Source: Tanypteryx hageni
Taxonomy: Eukaryota > Arthropoda > Insecta > Odonata > Petaluridae
Direction of reading: 5' to 3'
DNA length: 64,000 nucleotides
Assembly (NCBI GenBank): GCA_028673005.1
Contig: CM054114.1
Coordinates: 19,334,637 to 19,398,636, forward strand
Each line of letters opens with the position of its first letter. Within the stretch, counting starts at the first letter, position 1. Both the position numbers and the translations under genes were made by a program. Under the pieces are notes generated by a model. That model searched no databases and was not told where the DNA came from. It saw nothing but the letters and a program-made list of their open reading frames with translations. Positions 55,723-64,000 of the stretch are shown piece by piece.

Positions 55723-56470
55723 GTAATTTTCTTTTTGAAATATCTAAAAGATCAATAAGCAATTCATTGTGATATAGTTTAATGATTGGTAAGATCGAAC
55801 ACCGTCTTTTATTGTGGTGTGACGTAAAACGGAGGGACTATTTGGAGCCTCACTTCCATGGTATCAGTCCCTGTTTTGCGACTTAGTTTGAACGAAGGTC
55901 GAACTTCTTAATTTAGCCTTTTAAAGGTGTTGGCCGCGAGCTTCCTAATTAATAAAACCCTTCGTATTTAAAGACAAAAGCTACGTGTAAGAAATAAAAT
56001 TGGTGAAAGGGACCCACTTATATAATTAACCTATCGTAATTAGCCTTGATAAAACTTTTAAGCAATATCTTTCGTGTCTTCTTGCGCCTTTGGCTCGTTC
56101 GCAAGTAGACCATGGAACGCAAATGGAACTTGGACTTGGGAAACTTGTCATTCTTGAAAACTCAGGCTCTAATCACTTTATTTAAGGATACATAACCAAA
56201 ACAAAAACGTGTACATATTGAGAATTACTTGTGTGGTATAATTTAGTTTGATTTCTTAGCGATTATGCTGGGGTTTGAGATACTGCTTTAAAATTATACG
56301 GATATAAAATTATGAGAACTTTTGCCAGAAATTTAGTCTGATTTAATTTTAATGAATTTTCTGTATTTTCATTGAGATTTGATATGTTCCTTGAAACTCA
56401 GTCTTATGTCTGGTATTTATTTTTTTGCAAAACTGAAAGTTTAGTACTTGAGGAAGTTCATCCTCTACAG
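55723..56470. other. No gene recognised
   Basis: Nothing supportable. Confidence 0.45.
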
Positions 56471-56709
56471 CAGTGGTCGGCAACCTATGACCCGCGGGTC
56501 AATGCGTGACCCGCCATCACGATTTGGGTGACCCAAAAATGTAAACATGTTCAGAAAGGTTTACGATTTAAAAATAACATAATAATCCAATTGCTAAATA
56601 TCGCTTATATAAACATCCAGATTCGATTTTTCTTTTCATTCAAATTGACCCATCGCATTTCTCCAAAACCTTGAATTGACCCGGCATCAAAAATGGTTGC
56701 CGGCCACAG
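56471..56709. mobile_element. hAT-type MITE, ~239 bp
   Basis: Left CAGTGGTCGGCAACCTATGA and inverted right CTGTGGCCGGCAACCATTTT are typical hAT termini (CAGTGGTCGGCAACC). The interior has GACCCGCGGGTC (a palindrome) near the left end and TTGACCCGGCATCAAAA near the right. A convincing 8-bp duplication is not visible at these limits. Confidence 0.7.
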
Positions 56710-57947
56710 GGCGTGATCCAAAAGTTTTCGATCTGATTGTTTGTGGACTTTGTTGTAATAATACGCGGTTGGTGGCACTGGATAAACTGTCAGTGACTCC
56801 TTTTTACCGATATTTTATGAAGTCACAACTTTTTGTATACGGTTCGGCAAGGATTCTATTTTGATGGGTACTGTGTTAAGGTATTTTTATTTCACACCTG
56901 CGATTCTATAGATCATCGATTCGGGAACTTATGCATCACACCTCGTATAATTAAATAACTCCTATACGTGCTCACATTAAGTATTTATACAGAAAGTATT
57001 TCTATTATTTCATTAAAATTTATGATTATCGAGTTAATAAAATCTTTTGACTGATTCCAGAAAATAATAAAACATTTCTTGCCTTTTGTAACAGCAATTA
57101 TGACTAAAATTTACTGTGTAAATTCACTTAAAGTATAAAACAATAAGTACAAAATTGAATAATACTTATTGCCAACATTTTATAGGCCAAATGTTGCATA
57201 TTCTGTCTATTAATTGGTTTCTATTATTCCTAAATAAATAGCAGAGAATTTCTTGCTTTTCGAGCTTATTTATGAAGGAAACTTTTTTTCCTCTGGCAAG
57301 TAAATAGCGTCGCAATTGACAATCCTGTGAAAATGTTGAAATGCTTTTGGTAGCAAAGATTCGCACGGCATTTTAGGAATTTATGAGCTCACGGCGGTTG
57401 AAGATGGAACTTGTTTGCCTTACCCGACACCTCGTTAGATTTTGAACGTTACACGGTGAACGAGCAAGCTCTAGAGGTAACAGCCATACCTTTTCTCTAT
57501 GAATTCTCCGAACAAATAAACTCGCTTATAGTTTGTGTACCACTCTTCAAGTATCGTGATAGTGATGTTGAGTTTTAAAGCTGCTGTACATAGAATAAAT
57601 ATATAAAAAAAATTTTTAAGCGAAACATTTTCATTCTTCATCCAAAATTCTTTTTGTTTCATTTTTCTCTGAAAACTAAAGATGTGTCTTCGTTGATTTT
57701 ATTTCGGACGTATGAAAAATCTGAAGTAGATACATACAGCTGTTTGATTTACAAAATTTTTCTTAATTTTTCAGATAATTGTTTCAACGACAGTTTGCAT
57801 TAAAATGAAAAAAAAATAATTTAATTTAAACTTGGACGAATGGGCTCAGATGAAGGCTTGTATTAAGAGTTGTTGTTTGCTCATGTATCCATAGCATAGG
57901 TCCATCTCAAGTAGGAATTATCGGACACCATCGTATATTCAGCGCTT
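56710..57947. other. No gene recognised
   Basis: AT-rich; 63-66-residue frames without motifs. Confidence 0.45.
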
Positions 57948-58094
57948 TTAACCCATTAATGCCCAGACAGAAGTCTTTGTTATTATTTTTTAATCATTTA
58001 TTTACAAGATACTCCGTAATCAGTTAGAACAATAGTATTGTGAAAACGTATTAGCATAAAAAATTGCGTTCGAGAATCTTTGGGCGTTTAGGCT
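57948..58094. mobile_element. Possible piggyBac-like MITE
   Basis: TTAA (57,948-57,951) followed by CCCATTAATGCCCAGA. The right end GGGCGTTTAGG is a partial inverse of CCCATTAATGCCC. The right flank reads TTCAA rather than TTAA. Size ~140 bp. Weak, listed for completeness. Confidence 0.3.
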
Positions 58095-58182
58095 TCAATA
58101 ATAATAACGAAAAACCTTGATTCTTTTTTGTAGAGTCAAATGTTTTTTGTGTGGAAATCTTCAAATCAGTATCTAGGTAGAG

Positions 58183-58484
58183 CAGGAGTAGATCACCTTT
58201 TCTTCACGGCGAGCCTCTTTTGACGCTGTGAATGCTTTAGAGGGCCGTATTGAAAGTCACGAGAGCTTCGACGGGTCAAATGTGCGTTTAAATCCGAAGT
58301 TAACTGGAACTTCTGTGGTCTTATAATAGGGAACATCAATTCTAATTAGTTGCGTTTAGAGTTAAAACTTCACCAGAAAAGCCTTTGAGACGATAATTTT
58401 ACTGAAAAAATACAAAATTTTCTGTTAAATTTTACCGATCAATTTTTTGTCATAGCTTCGCGGGCCGTAAGTAGCCGAGCCCTG
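58183..58484. mobile_element. hAT-type MITE, 302 bp
   Basis: Left CAGGAGTAGATCACCTTTTC ... CACGGCGAGCC and inverted right CAGGGCTCGGCTACTTACGG ... CCCGCGAAG. Both follow the common hAT pattern CAGGGGTCGGCAACCTTTT...GCGGGCC. An 8-bp target duplication is not recognisable, so the copy is probably old. Confidence 0.6.
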
Positions 58485-59210
58485 ATTTAGCACTTTCCTC
58501 ACAAAACGCAGTTTACGACTTGCAGTGACGGCAACGGCGCCACTTTTCCCCCTCATAATTTATTATAACGTAATTTTAACAGCACTTGACCTGGGACACC
58601 GTTTTTCTACGGCCGTCCTAATTATGTTGCACTATCAAACTTTTCCTCGTCCTTGCTATCATCAACATCTTGAAATGATTTTATCAAGAAGAGAACAAGT
58701 ATTGATCTGAATTCATACTGGGTTACTTGGTCATCATTTGATAGTTTGAACATTTTCCATGCATTCATCACTAAAGAGTCTGTAATATTTTTTTTGTTGC
58801 GTTATTTTCGCCAACCTTTCTTCCCTCGTTTCATTGGTAATTTCCCTTTTCGTATTCGGAATTTATATTAAGACAATTTCAATGTTTAATTATTTTTATA
58901 CTTAAATAGAAAATGACATTTTTGTTTCTTTGCATAATATAAGCATGGAAACGTAATGTATGTTGATTCAAAATTAAATAACTACTATAATAAACAAAAC
59001 ATAATTAAAGATTTTCGGTTTTGACATTTTTTAATTTAAGTAGTCCTGATATTATTTTTTATTTTTACTTTCATTGATATACATTGATATTTTGGATTTG
59101 AAAACATTTATATATGTACACACACACACACACACACACACTATTATATTGCCCACCAAAATGTAGGGTTCAAATTATTAAATAAGCGGCGACATACATT
59201 GCACGAACTT
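58485..59210. other. No gene; short (CA)n at 59,118-59,141
   Basis: AT-rich DNA with one CA microsatellite of about 12 units. Confidence 0.6.
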
Positions 59211-59214
59211 TCTC

Positions 59215-59770
59215 ACGTATTACGTAGATATATACGTAGTTGAGCGTATTTTTAATGCCACTGGACGATATATAGTACTTTTTGGGGCATATGGCTTAGT
59301 TAGCCTTATTTGTGACATCAGGCTGTGCGATTGGATGGATTTAAACAAAATATTTATAGCCATTTTTGAATCAATCGAATTTTGTTTCAAAATATCCAAG
59401 AATAAAGTACCCTTAATTTTTGTGTAATATCGTTCATCTCTTCAGAGTGTCTATTATGAATGATATTATCCACAAGGATGAGATATAATTCGATTTAGTT
59501 TAACAGTATAGGTTATCGTAAGAGTTTTAGTGGATCGCGGCGAAGGCGTGACGTCATAGTGCTTAGGTTAAGTAGCTTAGCGTACATTGTAATGTCACTG
59601 GACGCCATATAGTGATTTTTTGAGGCATATGGCTTACGCAGTATTATTTGCGACATCAGTCTCAACAATTACATTGATTTTAATAAAATTCCTTAGACCA
59701 ATGTTTGAGTGGATCAAATATTTTAAAAAATCGCCAAGAATAAACTATCCTTTATTTTTGTGCAATATAA
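59215..59770 (+). repeat. Direct repeat, ~200-bp unit, two copies ~360 bp apart
   Basis: Unit 1 (about 59,240-59,440) and unit 2 (about 59,590-59,770) share TAATGnCACTGGACGnnATA, TGAGGCATATGGCTTA/GGGGCATATGGCTTAG, TTATTTGnGACATCAG, and a later (T)CCAAGAATAAA...CCTT(T/A)ATTTTTGTG phrase. Copies are well diverged. The second runs into the dispersed repeat at 59,835. Confidence 0.7.
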
Positions 59771-59834
59771 CTTATATAAAAAAATTGTCTCCAAAAGATG
59801 ATATATTGTATAAATATGAGATATCGTTCGAATT

Positions 59835-59995
59835 TACGTAAGCGCTTGGGCTCTAGAACCGCGAGCAGACGGACAGACAGACGGCATAGCGAAAAGCACT
59901 TTTGTGGACTCAGGGGCACCTAAAACGTGTATTTCCATCAAAATCTCGAAGTCGAATTTTTTCATGACTATTATCCTTTCTTAATATAGGTACTA
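59835..59995 (+). repeat. Dispersed repeat fragment, copy 2 (see 2,990-3,175)
   Basis: GGGCTCTAGAACCGCGAGCA, the GGACAGACAGACGG run, GCACTTTTGTGGACTCAGG and TCCATCAAAATCTCGAAGTC align with the copy at 3 kb. It may be the 3' end of the same element as the preceding direct repeats. Confidence 0.55.
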
Positions 59996-61190
59996 CTTTA
60001 AATTTTTAACTAAATTTATTTATTTATGTAGAATTTCATTTTTATAAAATGTCTTACTATACAACATTACTGTTAAATTATCGCCTTGAACATCTTTTTC
60101 TAGAATTTTTACCTTCATTTTTTTTAGATAATGATAATAAATTATTTTTGCTATTGCCATTCATATAGATTTTATTTCTCGCATCAGTAGGTTGTCGAGA
60201 TAAACTAATTTTAAGGTAGTAGAGGGGAAGGCATTTATCCTTAGGACAACAATATGATGTGTAGTTTTGACAATTACACTGTCGCCAAGGTGGTTTCGTG
60301 AAAATGGCTATTATTCCCCAAATTATGTATGTGATTTAAACGTTTAATATGAGCGATTTCAAGTTTTAAGCGGAAAAAATTAATAGAATAATAAACTTGA
60401 TTAATTTTTCTTTAAAATAATTTAAATCATAGATTAGATTTTTTGTTTTAAAAGAATAAAAGCCTGCACCTCGAAAAGTCTATTTTACGTGTTACCTTAT
60501 GAGAAGTAGATATACTCCCCTAGAGTCGAACCCGGGTCGGTGTTCCGAATATTTATTCGCCAAACGCTTTTAATATGTGAATCAAGCATTCCTGCCAAAT
60601 TTAGATATTCTGTATCGATTTTTTAGTGTGAGACCAACCAGCCAACACTTTTATTCTAGATAGATATATTTATGAGACACAGTTAATAAAAAAGAGTATA
60701 AAAAGAGTCCATCACCATTTCTTTCGTCTTATTCTATAATTAGCCACCCCATTGTCATGAAGGTCTACCCCTCCCATTTTTTGTTATATTAGTGAAGAAC
60801 AATAGGCTGCTCAATTGGAACTGCTTTACGTTCCCTGCGACTATTTCATTTTCCTTTCACAATTAAATCTACCGTCCCGACGTTAGTAGCGATTGTGACC
60901 GCTGAGTTGTCGTTCCAACGCTCAATGAACATTGCTTTGTCTTTGCCAAAAGCAAAGTCGTAAAATCCTCTCTCACAAGACATTGCCAGCTCGGTGGGGG
61001 AAGTGGGAAGTAACTCGTGAAAATATTCCGAATAAATCACATGATTTCTTTGAGTTAGCAAATCAAGACCCACTGACTTCGTAGGCCAACGTGCCTCCGC
61101 TAATCCACATAGGTAATAAATACGTACTGTACATACTGTTTATTAAGTTGACATATTTAATACCATTAACGTGCAGGAGAAATTTTCCGC
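59996..61190. other. No gene; one tRNA-box-B-like site
   Basis: At 60,522-60,536 the minus strand reads CCCGGGTTCGACTCT, a box-B-like sequence with AGCGTTTGGCGA upstream as a weak box A; possibly a decayed SINE head. The rest is AT-rich with no support for genes. A 75-residue minus frame at 60,846-61,073 has no recognised domain. Confidence 0.4.
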
Positions 61191-61518
61191 GGGGAGTGCC
61201 GATGGCGTAGCGGCTAGGACGCTGCCTGCCACCTGCTGCTCGAAAGGGCAGCGGGTATGAATCCTGCGAGTATGAATCCTGCGAGTAGGATCTTTTCTAA
61301 GGTCGCCCGGCCCCCTGTTTGTGTGGTTTGAGGAGACCGCGCAAAGTCAGCGTTCCGTCCCTCGAAAGGGGCATTAAGCCGTTAGCCCGCTTTGTGCTCC
61401 TCCTAAAGAGTAGGCTAATACCGGCGCCAGGTTTCCCTCCTTTGTGATCGTGTTCGGTGTGGAAGGAGCTATGGCTATAATAATCCAAGAGGTTGATTAG
61501 CCAAAAATACACGCACAC
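61191..61518 (+). mobile_element. Full-length tRNA-derived SINE (~328 bp) with TSD
   Basis: Head with box A TGGCGTAGCGG (61,203-61,213) and box B-like GGGTATGAATCC (61,253-61,264); the TATGAATCCTGCGAG block is duplicated in tandem (15 bp). The body runs through CGCCCGGCCCCCTGTTTGTG and CATTAAGCCGTTAGCCC to the 3' CCAAGAGGTTGATTAGCC end. Flanks ATTTTCCGC (61,182-61,190) and ATTTTCCAC (61,519-61,527) form a target duplication with one mismatch. Transcribed, if at all, by RNA polymerase III and mobilised by a LINE in trans. The partner LINE is unknown; its tail does not resemble the (ATG)n tail of the RTE here. Confidence 0.88.
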
Positions 61519-61527
61519 ATTTTCCAC

Positions 61528-62867
61528 ATTTTTGTTGTTTTTGTATCAATGAGAGTTCCTCCCGGTCAGGAAAGAGTTTAATGATACCAGATACATACGT
61601 AGCATATCAGAAAGTTTGCGCAATTTTTATGATATTATTATAGTGAAGAACTTACATTTTTACTAAAGTCGATTCATTGTACACACTCCAAATGCATTTT
61701 GAAGCTTGCAATTCGGGGTATATTTATGCGTAAAACTCTGTGATAGTTTTGTCCAAATAAATAAATTGTAATTTTTTTACCGAATACATGCTTAGGTTTG
61801 CCCTATCCGAAAAAGAGGAGCAACTGTTAGCTTTCAGCACCTTCATTTTTTCGCTTTTTTAAAGGCTTCATTTTATCGTCGGAGCGAGTAAATGTATAGT
61901 CAACCGTTCGGTGTCATTCTTTGTTTTTTTAATCCATCCGTATAGAAAAATGCACGCGTACCACCAGTTCTCGATTTTTGCCTAGGCATTTACGCAAAAT
62001 GTATATCGTGCCGGTTGCGTCAAAGCGAGATTTTAACAGCTTCCGCGGCCCATTCGCCTCGTGTGCGCTGGTTGCTCCTGCCACGTAAGCCTCTCTGCCC
62101 CTCCTTCTTCGTCCTTCCCTAAAACCCTTGCAACGTTGTTTGCTTTTTCTCTACTCGTGAGTCTGGAATGATTTATGTCGATGATGGTCTCTACGGAAAC
62201 CGTCTCTTCAGGTTAAGCACTTCCTCTTAACCTCTCTCTCTCGTCTGCTCCTCCAATCCCCGTCATTTCTTCTTTCTCCTTCAATTTCTCCTTCAGTGTT
62301 CAACGACCATTTATCCCGATACCGCGCGTGGCTCTCTCGATCCGCTCACGTGGCGTTTAGTGCCTCTAAAAGCACCTGACGCTCCCTCCATATACTCCCC
62401 ACCTCCGACGTTTCCGTTCGCTTCCCTTACGGCTCCACGCTTTCGATCCCTTTACTTCTCGTTTTCTTTCTATAAAAACTCGCTTTTCGGAGGGATTTCC
62501 TTGAGGGGGAAAAATGCGTCCGAAAACGGGTGCGTGCTCGTCAAGATTTTTTTGCATGTTTTGTATGGACACACGTTGTGCGTGAAATATCGATTTCCGT
62601 TTAAATAATTCCTTAAGGTATTTCTATTTTTTTGGCAGATAGAGAAGCTGTTAACTGCATTCATTTGATCCTCTGACACCCATGTTTTAATCGCCATAGC
62701 CTTAGCTAAAAGATCATATATTTTCTGAATGGCATTTTAGATTTAAATCGAAAAGGTTCATTATTTTCATTACTTCGTTAAATTTAATATATTTAGAAAA
62801 AATTCACAGATTTTGTAGCGCGTTTTCACTCTGCCTGTCCATCTGTGGACAATCAACCTTTTTCTTC
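61528..62867. other. No gene recognised; pyrimidine-rich patch at 62,210-62,420
   Basis: CT-rich text near 62,230-62,300. Overlapping frames at 62,360-62,697 on both strands are mutually exclusive and have no domain. Confidence 0.45.
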
Positions 62868-63160
62868 TTCGAAATTCTTTTTGAATTTAATAGTTCTTAT
62901 CAATCTATGAATTTTTCATCAATTGGATTCCCTACGAAGCTCATAGATTTTCCTCTTAGTGACTCCATAATCGGAAAAATCAAACTTTCCAAATGGTATT
63001 TTATGTAAATTACTTGTGTTATTTGGAAATTTCTTTTTGAATTAAACAGCTCTTATTAATCAATGAATTTTCCACTGATTGGGCTGTCCACGTAGTACAT
63101 AAATTGTCTGCTACTTGGCTTCAAATTCGGAAAATTCAAAACTTTAAAATGATATTGTTG
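62868..63160. repeat. Two-unit tandem duplication, ~156-bp period
   Basis: Unit 1 (62,868-63,000) and unit 2 (about 63,024-63,160) share GAAATTCTTTTTGAATT/GAAATTTCTTTTTGAATT, TCTTATnAATCnATGAATTTT, CATCAATTGGATT/CACTGATTGGGCT and ATTCGGAAAATTCAAAnCTTT. Offset 156 bp; diverged. Confidence 0.75.
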
Positions 63161-64000
63161 ACAAACTTCTGATGGAGGAAACACATTAGGACAAAACTCC
63201 AGCGAAAATAAATCATTAAGATGTCACACACAGAGACTATATGCCACAAGAAGTCTGCTCTATCGAGGAAAATCATTTATCACAGTTATTTCCAGTCGAT
63301 CCTAGACCTTTTCTTGTTTTATTCGTCCATCCGACGTACATTCCAGTTTCTAGATAAGACAAGTTTCTTAAATTTGTTTGGTTTTTTAAATGTATTCAGT
63401 GGTATATGCAGATAACCAAAGCCATCCTTTAAATTGTACTTTTCTAAATTCATTTTTTTACTCATTTATTTCCCTCTTATTGTTTCATTATATTTATTTT
63501 ATATCCTTTCACTACTTTATTGTCTCTCTCTCTTTCTTATTTATTTTAACCGCTCTGGCTTTTTGCTAATCCTCTCCTCTCCATAACGCCTTGCATTAAA
63601 ATCGTAAATTTCTTGTGCTGGTTATTTTCCAGCGTTCTTTCAATGCCGTCGTCTTTTTTGTCTGCTCCTTTCCTTCATCCGCGTTCTCTCTCTCTCTCCT
63701 CCATATTCCCTTGTCACCGCTTTTGCCTGCAGTTTCATTTTGCAACTCCTCTAAATTCTACGGAGCGACCTCTTTCCCCCCGTTTTCCATCTCCGAAATG
63801 GCTCTTTTTTTCTGCGCTCCTCGCTACTGCACACATTACTCTTCAATGTTTGTGCTTGAGTAAAGGTTAAAGCCGTGTTGTTTTAAAGGGTGCGTTTGAA
63901 AAAATGTGAATGTAGGTTCGAAATGACACTGCCATTACCCAGACACACTATCGTCCTCGTAATGGACCCTTCTTAACTTTCGGTTCGCTGTGTTTTCGCT
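63161..64000. other. No gene recognised
   Basis: CT-rich patches at 63,520-63,540 and 63,670-63,720. Overlapping 82-85-residue frames (63,613-63,870) lack domains and run in two frames over the same DNA. Confidence 0.45.

Overview
The window looks like non-coding nuclear DNA from an arthropod, most likely an insect. It is AT-rich overall and holds no recognisable host exon, no rRNA gene and no convincing functional tRNA gene. It is crowded with eukaryotic mobile elements: an RTE-type LINE, several hAT-type non-autonomous elements with 8-bp target duplications, pogo/Tigger-like and piggyBac-like remnants, a Helitron-like 3' end, tRNA-derived SINEs, microsatellites and a large minisatellite. 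The species cannot be named from the sequence. The only intact protein-coding gene is the 988-residue LINE protein at 38,136-41,102 (+).

Layout, left to right. 1-825: Helitron-like 3' end with internal tandem modules. 2.5-3.2 kb: a small tandem duplication and a dispersed repeat that recurs at 59.8 kb. 4.9-5.4 kb and 13.35-13.9 kb: two opposite-facing copies of one ~540-bp family with a tRNA-like box B. 11.58-12.11 kb: hAT-type element. 13.05-13.35 kb: inverted-repeat element lying directly against the second ~540-bp copy. 16.8-19.6 kb: tRNA-like SINE heads, a dispersed-repeat fragment and a Tigger-like copy. 24.75-26.3 kb: GA/TC hairpin microsatellite, an 826-bp hAT-type element with a perfect target duplication, and a 5'-truncated SINE. 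26.3-34.65 kb: a strongly strand-asymmetric pyrimidine-rich domain containing a 16/32-bp array and a ~5.3-kb, 19-bp minisatellite with higher-order structure.

37.4-42.1 kb: a foldback with ~310-bp inverted arms whose loop has been entered by a full-length RTE LINE (11-bp target duplication, intact ORF). 42.6-49.3 kb: piggyBac-like remnant, Tigger-like MITE, hammerhead-like motif, hAT-like element, and an unusual foldback whose arms are arrays of a TGACGTTTCACCCA-type motif. 50.4-58.5 kb: further hAT-type elements (some nested), two Penelope/ribozyme-like fragments, a decayed LINE 3' end and a 742-bp Tigger-like MITE. 59-64 kb: direct repeats, a full-length tRNA-derived SINE with target duplication, and a ~156-bp tandem duplication.

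No operon or multi-gene system is present. The elements interact as parasites of one another: the LINE could supply reverse transcriptase for itself, and SINEs and hAT MITEs depend on machinery encoded elsewhere. The least ordinary objects are the higher-order pyrimidine minisatellite, the LINE-loaded foldback, the TGACGT/CACGTG repeat foldback, and the hammerhead-like CTGANGA...GAAA cores. All calls are by eye; alignment-based confirmation was not possible.
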